A stretch of 64,000 bases of DNA from Tragulus kanchil (taxonomy: Eukaryota; Chordata; Mammalia; Artiodactyla; Tragulidae), in assembly GCA_022376925.1 (NCBI GenBank), contig JAIOJX010000032.1, positions 198,520,939 through 198,584,938 on the forward strand, in the 5' to 3' direction. Position numbers and translations under genes: made by a program. Position 1 is the stretch's first letter, and each line of letters opens with the position of its first letter. Shown one piece after another: positions 23,753 to 33,204 of the stretch. The notes under the pieces are model-generated. The model made no database searches, was not told the DNA's origin, and saw nothing but the letters and a program-made list of their open reading frames with translations.

Positions 23753-24222
23753 TATTACTGCCTAAAAGACTACCCCCAAGTTGAATGACAAACAACCATT
23801 TAGTAAAGATTCCCTCATCAACCCAACCTTTATTTATTTTCTTTTTAAATTTTATTGATTTTTAATTGGAAGATAACTGCTTTACAATATTGTGCTTGTG
23901 TAAAGCCTCATCTGGAAGATACTACGAAGGCTAAGACCAACATCATTTGAAAGCTGTTCACTTGCATGCCTGATATTAAAGGCTATCACCAGGGATTTGA
24001 GCTAGGCTGGTCAGTCAGATGACTGAAGGTGGCCTCTCCATATGGTCTGTTATTTCTCAAAATATGGTGGCTGGGATCCAAACATGAGTGTCCCTAGAAA
24101 GTGCCAGAAGAAGCTGTATCCCTTTGTGCTCCAGCCTCAAAAGTCAAACTGTGTCTCTTCTTTTGCATTCTATTTACTAGGTACTAACAGAGGTTGATCT
24201 ACATTCAAGGGATAAAATTAGA
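23753..24222 (+). mobile_element. MLT1-like LTR, second showing
   Basis: Duplicate of 22605-23075 in copy 2 of duplication 7, including the nested L1 fragment at about 23831-23903. Confidence 0.6.
23831..23903 (-). mobile_element. L1 3' end fragment, second showing
   Basis: Duplicate of 22683-22755. Confidence 0.7.
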
Positions 24223-24374
24223 CTCTATGTTTTGATGAAAGAGAAATGTCCAGATTCTGAAATTCTGGAACTAGAAACATGACTGTGGATATTTTTTTAA
24301 AAATAAAGTTGCCTGTGGTGATTTTTTTGCCTTCTCTTTTCATTTCTTTATGCTTCATTTTTGCTTTCTTATAG

Positions 24375-24723
24375 TTGGAGAAGACTCTTGAGAGTCCCTT
24401 GGACTGCAAGGAGGTCAAACGTGCCAATCCTAAAGGAAATTAAATATGAATGTTCACTAGAAGGACTGATGCTGTAGATGAAACTCCAATACTTTTGGCC
24501 ACCTGATGCAAAGAGCTGAGTCATTGGAAAAGACCCTGATGTTGGAAAAAATTAAAGGCAAGAAAAAAAGGGGATGGGAAGGGATGAGACAGTGAGAGGG
24601 TGTCATTGACTCAATGGACATGGGTTTGAGCAGGCTCCAGGAGACAGTGGCGGACAGGAAGTCTGGCGTGCTGTAGCACATGGGGTCACAAAGGGTTGTA
24701 CATGACTGAACAACTGAACACAT
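24375..24723 (+). mobile_element. BovB 3' end, second showing
   Basis: Duplicate of 23229-23577. From 24438 onward it is also copy 1 of duplication 8. Confidence 0.93.
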
Positions 24724-24796
24724 TTCTAAGGAAAATAGTGAGTCATGCATGGAAAGCACAATTTTAGTGATATTTTGGTCATTTTCTATGAATCAG

Positions 24797-25490
24797 CTTA
24801 TTATATATTAATAACTTTTGTATGTGGGGCTATTCTGATAGGTCTACAAGATGTTTGTTCTGACATAGGCATTTTGGAGTTTAAACTTGATGATAAAAGA
24901 AAGTAAACGTGTTTGGAAGTACTAATTTTCAGAAAGAAGTCCAGAAAAGGGGTAAGAAAATGTTTAAAAATGGAATGAAGACAGATGTTGGGATTTGAGT
25001 CTATTGAGAAGAGAGATTTAGAATGTGAAGGAAAGAACTCTTTGTTGAAAAAGGATTAAATGTTTCTTGGAGCATGTAAAGCTTTCTGAGGATTTTTAGA
25101 AATTACTTATTTGACTTCAGGGCATGTCATTTCCTGTACACTGCCAAATAAACATTTTAATGAAGAAACAAAACTTTATTTATTTATCAACAGATATAGT
25201 AATCCTATTTTCTAGAAATAAATGAGTGATGTTTTTGAATAATCTCTATCCTGGTGCTATCTCCCTTACTCATTGAGAATACTTACAGGTGATGGGTCTG
25301 GTCACTTCACTTCCTGGACTGAAATAGGCAGAGCAAGGCAAATTCTGAGAGAATGCAATTGAGTATTAACAAAAATGTGGAGAAAAAATCTCTACTTCTT
25401 TGAAAACCAGATTTCATGAATATTTCTTTTGATATTACAAATTCACATTCAAAAATATATTCTACAGAAATAATTTCGAAAGTACATGAG
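24797..25490. other. unassigned unique sequence, shown twice
   Basis: No family recognised. It recurs at 25934-26625 in copy 2 of duplication 8. Confidence 0.45.
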
Positions 25491-25566
25491 GGGCTTCCTG
25501 GTAGTCCAAAAAGTTTCGTCAGGAGGCCAGTTCGATCCCTGGCCGGGAAATCCCACGTGCTATGGA
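25491..25566 (+). mobile_element. truncated, error-rich showing of a CHR-type SINE
   Basis: Aligned by eye with 26627-26723 it lacks about 20 bases, mainly through losses in runs (GGGGG to GGGG, CCC to CC, GGGAAGATCCC to GGGAAATCCC). This pattern resembles uncorrected long-read sequence rather than evolutionary decay. Confidence 0.75.
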
Positions 25567-25574
25567 ACGATGCC

Positions 25575-25860
25575 AATTAAATATGAATGTTCACTAGAAG
25601 GACTGATGCTGTAGATGAAACTCCAATACTTTTGGCCACCTGATGCAAAGAGCTGAGTCATTGGAAAAGACCCTGATGTTGGAAAAATTAAAGGCAAGAA
25701 AAAAAGGGGATGGGAAGGGATGAGACAGTGAGAGGGTGTCATTGACTCAATGGACATGGGTTTGAGCAGGCTCCAGGAGACAGTGGCGGACAGGAAGTCT
25801 GGCGTGCTGTAGCACATGGGGTCACAAAGGGTTGTACATGACTGAACAACTGAACACATT
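25575..25860 (+). mobile_element. BovB 3' end, third showing (5' part missing)
   Basis: Duplicate of 24438-24723. The 5' part is absent because duplication 8 begins inside the element. Confidence 0.93.
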
Positions 25861-26626
25861 TCTAAGGAAAATAGTGAGTCATGCATGGAAAGCACAATTT
25901 TAGTGATATTTTGGTCATTTTCTATGAATCAGCTTATTATATATTAATAACTTTTGTATGTGGGGCTATTCTGATAGGTCTACAAGATGTTTGTTCTGAC
26001 ATAGGCATTTTGGAGTTTAAACTTGATGATAAAAGAAAGTAAACGTGTTTGGAAGTACTAATTTTCAGAAAGAAGTCCAGAAAAGGGGTAAGAAAATGTT
26101 TAAAAATGGAATGAAGACAGATGTTGGGATTTGAGTCTATTGAGAAGAGAGATTTAGAATGTGAAGGAAAGAACTCTTTGTTGAAAAAGGATTAAATGTT
26201 TCTTGGAGCATGTAAAGCTTTCTGAGGATTTTTAGAAATTACTTATTTGACTTCAGGGCATGTCATTTCCTGTACACTGCCAAATAAACATTTTAATGAA
26301 GAAACAAAACTTTATTTATTTATCAACAGATATAGTAATCCTATTTTCTAGAAATAAATGAGTGATGTTTTTGAATAATCTCTATCCTGGTGCTATCTCC
26401 CTTACTCATTGAGAATACTTACAGGTGATGGGTCTGGTCACTTCACTTCCTGGACTGAAATAGGCAGAGCAAGGCAAATTCTGAGAGAATGCAATTGAGT
26501 ATTAACAAAAATGTGGAGAAAAAATCTCTACTTCTTTGAAAACCAGATTTCATGAATATTTCTTTTGATATTACAAATTCACATTCAAAAATATATTCTA
26601 CAGAAATAATTTCGAAAGTACATGAG

Positions 26627-26906
26627 GGGGCTTCCCTGGTAGTCCAGTGGGTAAGGACACCGCCTTGCAGTGCAAGGAGTGCCAGTTCGATCCCTGGCCC
26701 GGGAAGATCCCACGTGCTATGGAGCGGCTGGACCGATGTGTCCAATTACCGAGCCGGAGCTCTGGAGTGCATGAGCCCAGAGCTGGTGCTCTGCAACAAT
26801 GGAGGCACACAGGAGCCAAAGAACAAAGATGAATGAAACTGAATAAATGAAAGACCAATAGAAGTGGCCCGCCCACCCTCTTCCCTCCCCAACCCCTCAC
26901 CCCCCC
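26627..26906 (+). mobile_element. CHR-type SINE with C-rich 3' extension
   Basis: Head GGGGCTTCCCTGGTAGTCCA, B-box-like AGTTCGATCC and a CHR-type body are followed by GACCAATAGAAGTGGCCCGC and a run of CCCTCACCCCCCC. It ends in the C-rich segment without an A/T-rich tail, unlike the relative at 11775. Confidence 0.85.
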
Positions 26907-27060
26907 AGAAAAACTTGAAACAAAATGGACACCAATAGGGGAATGTCTATGTGGTATATTTATGTTAAGAACACTACTTCAACCTTCAAAGAACATATGT
27001 ACTTTCATGGAATTGTGTCTCTGTTTTATTGAAACAAACAAACAAACAGAAAAACTATTT
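26907..27060 (+). mobile_element. possible old L1 3' fragment
   Basis: ATGGACACCAATAGGGGAAT and GTGGTATATTTATG resemble the part of L1M 3' regions around AATGTCCATCAATAGGGGAA. Weak match by eye; repeated at about 27969-28122. Confidence 0.35.
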
Positions 27061-27344
27061 GTGAAACACTATGAGTAGCAGAATCTCATTTTTGTTTTTA
27101 AAAAGATAGAACAGTTATATTCTAAATGGCAGACTTAGCTCTACTATTCTCATACCACAGAAAATCTCTAGAAATGATAGTATATTTTCTTTTCAAAATT
27201 TATGACCTGTATGTAGATCAAGAAGGAGAAATTTTGATGGACCAGAATGTAGGAGAAATGCTTGAAAGATGGGAAATGACATAAATGAACAGAGAGGGAG
27301 AAAAAATGTTCCCAAAATGTATAGCATGTTTGTTTATTATTATT

Positions 27345-27617
27345 TTCAATTTATTTATTTTAATTGGAGGATAATTGCTTTACAGTACAGTGATGGTTTT
27401 TGCTATACATCAACATGAATCAGCCATAGGCATACAAATGTGCCCTCCCTCTTGAACCCCCGCCACCTCCCTCTCCACCCCAGCCTTCCAGGTTGTCACA
27501 GAGCACTGGCTTTGGGTTCCCTGTGTCATACACTAATATCCACTGGCTATCTATTTGTATATGGTAATGTATATATTTCATTGCTGTTCTCTGAAATCAT
27601 CTCACCTTCTCTCCAGC
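27345..27617 (-). mobile_element. ruminant L1 3' end (antisense)
   Basis: TTTTAATTGGAGGATAATTG and GCTTTACAGTACAGTGATGG begin it, followed by CTATACATCAACATGAATCA, CCTCCCTCTTGAACCCCC and GTCACAGAGCACTGG. This is the reverse complement of the L1-BT-type 3' UTR. Confidence 0.78.
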
Positions 27618-27690
27618 ATATTTTTCTTTTGATATTACAAATTCACATTCAAAAATATATTCTACAGAAATAATTTCGAAAGTACATGAG

Positions 27691-27968
27691 GGGGCTTCCC
27701 TGGTAGTCCAGTGGGTAAGGACACCGCCTTGCAGTGCAAGGAGTGCCAGTTCGATCCCTGGCCCGGGAAGATCCCACGTGCTATGGAGCGGCTGGACCGA
27801 TGTGTCCAATTACCGAGCCGGAGCTCTGGTGCATGAGCCCAGAGCTGGTGCTCTGCAACAATGGAGGCACACAGGAGCCAAAGAACAAAGATGAATGAAA
27901 CTGAATAAATGAAAGACCAATAGAAGTGGCCCGCCCGCCCTCTTCCCTCCCCAACCCCTCACCCCCCC
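27691..27968 (+). mobile_element. CHR-type SINE with C-rich extension, second showing
   Basis: Duplicate of 26627-26906, differing by a 2-base loss near 27829 and one A/G change in the CCCGCCC segment. Confidence 0.85.
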
Positions 27969-28402
27969 AGAAAAACTTGAAACAAAATGGACACCAATAG
28001 GGGAATGTCTATGTGGTATATTTATGTTAAGAACACTACTTCAACCTTCAAAGAACATATGTACTTTCATGGAATTGTGTCTCTGTTTTATTGAAACAAA
28101 CAAACAAACAGAAAAACTATTTGTGAAACACTATGAGTAGCAGAATCTCATTTTTTTTTAAAAAGATAGAACAGTTATATTCTAAATGGCAGACTTAGCT
28201 CTACTATTCTCATACCACAGAAAATCTCTAGAAATGATAGTATATTTTCTTTTCAAAATTTATGACCTGTATGTAGATCAAGAAGGAGAAATTTTGATGG
28301 ACCAGAATGTAGGAGAAATGCTTGAAAGATGGGAAATGACATAAATGAACAGAGAGGGAGAAAAAATGTTCCCAAAATGTATAGCATGTTTGTTTATTAT
28401 GT

Positions 28403-28676
28403 TTTCAATTTATTTATTTTAATTGGAGGATAATTACTTTACAGTATTGTGATGTTTTTTGCTATACATCAACATGGATTGGCCATAGGCGTACAAGCGT
28501 CCCCTCCCTCTTGAACCCCCGCCACCTCCCTCTCCACCCCATCCTTCCAGGCTGTCACAGAGCACTGGCTTTGGGTTCCCTGTGTCATACACTAATATCC
28601 ACTGGCTATCTATTTGTATATGGTAATGTATATATTTCAATGCTGTTCTCTGAAATCATCTCACCCTCTCTCCAGC
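28403..28676 (-). mobile_element. ruminant L1 3' end, second showing, diverged
   Basis: Corresponds to 27345-27617 but with about 15 substitutions (for example AATCAGCC to GATTGGCC, CATACAAATGTG to CGTACAAGCGTC). This is far above the difference rate in the rest of the unit. Confidence 0.78.
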
Positions 28677-28746
28677 ATATTTTTCTTTTAGAGAAGTTAT
28701 AAGCAGTAACAAGGCAGTTTCGTATCCAAGTGGAGTGGACTCTATC

Positions 28747-28826
28747 GTGTTGACCAAAAGGTTCACTTGGATTTTTCCATAAGATGTTACAGAAAACCCA
28801 AATGAACTTTTGGGCAACCCAAATAG
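28747..28826. mobile_element. palindromic mariner-derived element (MITE-like)
   Basis: The left arm GTTGACCAAAAGGTTCACTT and the right arm AATGAACTTTTGGGCAACCC are inverted complements with a few mismatches. The centre is CCATAAGATGTTACAG. This matches the short palindromic mariner family of ruminants (consensus arms like TTGGCCAAAAAGTTCGTT). It has no transposase and can fold into one long hairpin. Confidence 0.85.
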
Positions 28827-28829
28827 GAT

Positions 28830-29345
28830 CTAGACATTTCCTAAGAGCAACAAAATGGCTAATCAGAAAGAAGAATTAAACTGGTCATGACCTGTATATC
28901 CCACCTACTTTGTCCAGAGAATAGCCACAGGGATGTTAGTCTCAGGCAGGAAGCAGGGGGGTTGAGCAATGAGAATCTGAGGCTGAAGCACTGAAATAGC
29001 ACTGAAGGCAACAGTTTTGCACAAGGGGCATGGCCCAAGCCTGTCGGCTCTGATTGGAAGCTGCCGGTGCACAAGTCATGGGAGTTCACCTCGCCTCTCT
29101 CCATAAGGGGGCGTAGCAGTCATTTCAGCTACAAAGATGACAGCACACCAACAAGTTTTAATCATCTGAGGAATTCAATGCTTTGTTGTTACTCAAACAA
29201 CAACAAAAAAGTAACTCAATCTTGAGAACAGAAAATTACAGCAATAAGCATAATAGAAAGTTTAGAGTAAGTATAATGTACTTCCTCAGAAATGTAAGAA
29301 AATGTTTGGTCCATTTAAACTTAGCTTTATATGATATGATGGAAA
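28830..29345. other. unassigned unique sequence
   Basis: No family or exon recognised. Short frames on both strands lack domain features. Confidence 0.45.
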
Positions 29346-29404
29346 TTAAAATTAGTGATCATTGTTGGTGAGGATATGAAAAAATCAGAACCCCTGTATA
29401 CTGT

Positions 29405-29708
29405 ATTTTTCTATTTTCAAAAATTTAAATACATATTTTAATCTTTACAATATTGTGCTGATTTCTGCCATACAACAATACAATCAGCCATAATGATACA
29501 TATATCCCTTCCCTCTTTGGCCTCCCTCCCCTCCTCCACCCCACCCCTCCAGGTCATCACAGACCGCCCACCACAGACTGGGCTCCCTGTGCCACAGAGC
29601 AACTTCTCACCAGCCACCTGTCTTACCCCTGACAGTGTACACGTGTTGATGCTACTTTCTCCATCTGTCCCGCACCCTCCCTCCCCCAATGTGTCCACCA
29701 CTCTGCAC
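29405..29708 (-). mobile_element. ruminant L1 3' end inserted in older L1
   Basis: Reverse complement of the L1-BT-type 3' UTR: TTTACAATATTGTGCTGATT, TGCCATACAACAATACAATC, CCACCCCTCCAGGTCATCAC, GACTGGGCTCCCTGTGCCAC. Its first bases are an A/T-rich antisense tail. Confidence 0.8.
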
Positions 29709-29820
29709 ACTATTGATGGGAATGCAAATTAGTGCAACCGCTGTGGAAAACAGCATGGAGGTACCTTAAAAAATTAAAATTAGAATGACCACAGGACCCA
29801 GAAACCTCACTTTTGAATAT

Positions 29821-30045
29821 GACTGATGTGTCCAATTACCGAGCCGGAGCTCTGGAGCGCATGCGCCCAGAGCCGGCGCTCTGCGATGACAGACGCCACC
29901 GCGATGGAAGTCCCACAGGAGCCAAAGAACAAAGACGTATGAAAATAGAGAAATGAAAGACCAATAGAAGTGGCCCACTCACTGCCCTCCCTCCCTAACC
30001 CGACCCCCGCCCAAAATAAATAATAAATAAATAAATCTTAAAAAT
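29821..30045 (+). mobile_element. 5'-truncated CHR-type SINE with C-rich 3' extension
   Basis: The tRNA head is missing; it begins inside the body at GACTGATGTGTCCAATTACC. It ends with GACCAATAGAAGTGGCCCAC, CCGACCCCCGCCC and an AAATAAATAATAAATAAATA tail. Still high in CpG, so probably young. It shares its 3' extension with 11775 and 26627. Confidence 0.85.
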
Positions 30046-30220
30046 AAAAAAAAGAATTGAAAGCAGAACCTTAAAGATATATTAGTACTCCCACGTTCAT
30101 TGTGACACTATTTACAAATAGCTAAGATGTGAGATACAACTTAAAATGCTCATTGACAGATGACTGGGAATAGAAAATGTGGTTTATACATAAAACAGAA
30201 TATTGCTTAGCCATCAAAAA

Positions 30221-30513
30221 GAAGAAAATTCTGGGCTTCCCTGGTGGTCCAGTGAGTAAAGAGTCCGCCTTGCAGTGCAGGGGATACTGGTTCGATCCCT
30301 GACCCAGGAAGCTCCCGCATGCCGAGGAGCAGCTGGGCCAGGGTGTCCAATTACAAGCCAGTGCTCTGGAATGCATGCCTCCAGAGCCAGTGCTCTGCAG
30401 CGATAGAGGCCACTGTAACAGGAAGCCCACACATGCCAAAAGAATAAAGATGGATGAAAAAATATAAAAGAATATATAAAAATAAATACACTAAAAAAAA
30501 GAAGAAAATTCTG
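30221..30513 (+). mobile_element. CHR-type SINE with target-site duplication, inside old L1
   Basis: The direct repeat GAAGAAAATTCTG lies at 30221-30233 and 30501-30513. Head GGGCTTCCCTGGTGGTCCAG, B-box-like GGTTCGATCC and a CHR-type body follow, ending AAAATAAATACAC. It lacks the C-rich extension of its neighbour at 29821, so it belongs to another subgroup. Confidence 0.88.
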
Positions 30514-30865
30514 CCGTACCCAATAACATGGATAAAACTTTGAGAGCATTATGCTAAGTAAAATAAGCCAGTCATAGAAGCACAAATATTTCATGAGTTA
30601 GCATACATCAGACATCTAAAATAGTCAGACTCAGAGAAGGAGAGCACAGAGTGGTGACTGCCAGGGGCTGGGGGAGGAGGAAATGGGGAATTACCATTTA
30701 GTGAGTAATAAGTTTCAGTTACACAGTTCAGTAATCTCTAGAGACTTGCTGTACAGCATTGTGCCTATAGTTAACATCATTGTGCTGTACACTGAAACTT
30801 TTAAGAAGGTAAACTTCATGTTAAGTGTTCTTACCATAATAAAACTTTAGAAATTTAAAATAAAA

Positions 30866-31600
30866 CTCAGTTGGCCCAAAGAGCAGACAGACAGCTGGAG
30901 AGAAGCTACTGGCCTAGGATACAGAATGAAGGTGGATTCTAGAATTTCATAATAATCAGAGAGGCAGCATTGTATGGTGGCAGCAAGCACACATCCTGGA
31001 AACAGGCTGCTTAGGTCTGAATACTAGGTCTATACTTAAGAGCTTGGGATATTGGGAAAAAAAGTATTTTAAAACCTTTGTGCTCATTATTTTTTGTTTC
31101 TTTAAACTCCGAATATGTAACGTTGGGGCCAGGACACTGTAAACTTTATTTTTCCTTTGTCGATTTGTTTCCTGTAAAGTCATGTCAATAGAGGTCACGG
31201 AAGTAGAACTAAAAGGTAGGAAGCAGTGGTAGGAATTTTCTGTTTGCCTGTAGTTCCCAACACCAGGGTTCTAGCAGCAGAAGGTAGTGCTAGAAATAGG
31301 ATTAGTTGTATCTGTGTCTTCTTTTGGCTTGACATCCCAGAACAGGTGTCTCCCATCCCCTCACTGTATTGGTACAGTGGTTGCCATCTCATCTCCAAGG
31401 CCTCTCCCTTTGTGACTTAGATGACACACCATGCTCAGAGTTCTGTGCTCCAGGTCTATGGGGTTTCTAAACTCTGATAATCTCTTCTGTAGCTATTACT
31501 TCCATTTACCTCTAGGTACTCAGTGTTCTCAGTTTGCTTTTTCAGTATTCCAATATTTGGTTAACCATGTCCTTGTGAAATTTTTCTAACCAGAAGTGGG
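30866..31600. other. unassigned sequence
   Basis: No family or exon recognised. The part after 31146 is repeated in duplication 10. Confidence 0.45.
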
Positions 31601-31680
31601 GGTTATAAAGAGTAAATTGAGTTAATGCATGTAAAGCACTAAGAACAGTGTTTATACATAAAGAGCTGTGTTAAGAACTC
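31600..31680 (+). mobile_element. MIR 3'-part fragment
   Basis: AAATTGAGTTAATGCATGTA followed by AAGCACTAAGAACAGTG matches the MIR region AATGAGATAATGCATGTAAA and AGCACTTAGAACAGTG. Repeated at 32737-32817. Confidence 0.6.
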
Positions 31681-32067
31681 ACTATCATCAGCAGATGGTA
31701 CCTCAAAAAACTGAGAAAAATGTAAGAAAAACTGAGAGGCACTGAAGATAGAACTAGAAATTTCAGCAACTGCTTTTGAAGGTAATAACAGAAATTAATC
31801 AGAGGCAATAGGAGCTCTATAGACAAATAGATGGTTGATAGATGGTAGATAGAGATGATGGATGAGAAGAATTTGGTTGTTTTGTATAGCTATGTCATTG
31901 GCAGAACAAAACATATCTATAAAATAGATACATACAAACATAATGCCTTATACATAGAGATGTCATTTTCAAATTTTAGACTATCAAGGATAAGAGTTAG
32001 CATTAATCTTTATTTTTATCAAATCTATATAAGGAGAGAATAAGAAAATAATACTGTTTAATGATTT

Positions 32068-32250
32068 GTGAACAGAGGTGCAATATCTCAAACAAAATAC
32101 CATTAATAGATCACAGCAATATACTAGAAAATTATAAAACATGTTAAGTACCATTTATCTCAGAAATGCAAGAGTAGTTTAAAAGAATTTATTTAAATAG
32201 TTCTGTACATAAGGAAGAAACCTATATGATGATCTCAATACATAATGAAA
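32068..32250 (+). mobile_element. old L1 ORF2 remnant, first showing
   Basis: ATACCATTAATAGATCACAG, then ATTTATCTCAGAAATGCAAG and TATATGATGATCTCAATACA follow the order of L1 ORF2 reverse-transcriptase DNA. The frame is broken by stops and indels. It is cut by the join; the copy from 33205 is continuous with its 3' part. Confidence 0.6.
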
Positions 32251-32736
32251 TACCATTTTTTTCTCAAATGAGAACACTGTAATTATTTTTCCTGTGTCGA
32301 TTTGTTTCCTGTAAAGTCATGTCAATAGAGGTCACGGAAGTAGAACTAAAAGGTAGGAAGCAGTGGTAGGAATTTTCTGTTTGCCTGTAGTTCCCAACAC
32401 CAGGGTTCTAGCAGCAGAAGGTAGTGCTAGAAATAGGATTAGTTGTATCTGTGTCTTCTTTTGGCTTGACATCCCAGAACAGGTGTCTCCCATCCCCTCA
32501 CTGTATTGGTACAGTGGTTGCCATCTCATCTCCAAGGCCTCTCCCTTTGTGACTTAGATGACACACCATGCTCAGAGTTCTGTGCTCCAGGTCTATGGGG
32601 TTTCTAAACTCTGATAATCTCTTCTGTAGCTATTACTTCCATTTACCTCTAGGTACTCAGTGTTCTCAGTTTGCTTTTTCAGTATTCCAATATTTGGTTA
32701 ACCATGTCCTTGTGAAATTTTTCTAACCAGAAGTGG

Positions 32737-32817
32737 GGGTTATAAAGAGTAAATTGAGTTAATGCATGTAAAGCACTAAGAACAGTGTTTATACATAAAG
32801 AGCTGTGTTAAGAACTC
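32737..32817 (+). mobile_element. MIR 3'-part fragment, second showing
   Basis: Duplicate of 31600-31680. Confidence 0.6.
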
Positions 32818-33204
32818 ACTATCATCAGCAGATGGTACCTCAAAAAACTGAGAAAAATGTAAGAAAAACTGAGAGGCACTGAAGATAGAACTAGAAATTT
32901 CAGCAACTGCTTTTGAAGGTAATAACAGAAATTAATCAGAGGCAATAGGAGCTCTATAGACAAATAGATGGTTGATAGATGGTAGATAGAGATGATGGAT
33001 GAGAAGAATTTGGTTGTTTTGTATAGCTATGTCATTGGCAGAACAAAACATATCTATAAAATAGATACATACAAACATAATGCCTTATACATAGAGATGT
33101 CATTTTCAAATTTTAGACTATCAAGGATAAGAGTTAGCATTAATCTTTATTTTTATCAAATCTATATAAGGAGAGAATAAGAAAATAATACTGTTTAATG
33201 ATTT

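Larger units (their letters stand above)
22507..24796 (+). repeat. tandem duplication 7 (1.146 kb unit)
   Basis: Copy 1 is 22507-23650 and copy 2 is 23655-24796. Copy 2 lacks one C and one T in the CCCCTTTT run near 22973/24120. Copy 2 overlaps copy 1 of duplication 8 by about 360 bases. Confidence 0.95.
24438..26723 (+). repeat. tandem duplication 8 (1.137 kb unit)
   Basis: Copy 1 is 24438-25566 and copy 2 is 25575-26723. Clean identity in copy 1 stops near 25499. The remaining 67 bases are a degraded version of the SINE start that copy 2 shows cleanly at 26627-26723. Bases 25567-25574 (ACGATGCC) look like a garbled form of 24419-24426, just upstream of copy 1. One A6/A5 difference is at 24545/25682. 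Confidence 0.95.
26559..28689 (+). repeat. tandem duplication 9 (1.064 kb unit) with locally diverged copy
   Basis: Copy 1 is 26559-27622 (identity runs to 27630 through shared T-rich bases) and copy 2 is 27623-28689. The left 700 bases are almost identical. The L1-derived last 270 bases differ at about 15 positions, many as clustered substitutions. Confidence 0.93.
29346..30865 (+). mobile_element. old L1 (L1MA/L1M-type) 3' end carrying three nested insertions
   Basis: The L1 is seen in four pieces: 29346-29404 (TTGTTGGTGAGGATATG), 29709-29820 (TATTGATGGGAATGCAAATT, AAAACAGCATGGAGGTACCT), 30046-30232 (CATTGTGACACTATTTACAA) and 30511-30865 (AGCATTATGCTAAGTAAAAT, TGACTGCCAGGGGCTGGGGG, GTTAACATCATTGTGCTGTA). 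The pieces are in the consensus order, so three younger elements broke a single L1. Confidence 0.85.

Noticed and set aside
30233..30310. tRNA-like promoter boxes (GGTTCGATCC) in this and other SINEs as tRNA genes.
   Set aside because: They are tRNA-Glu-derived SINE heads. The sequence downstream is SINE body, not a tRNA acceptor half.
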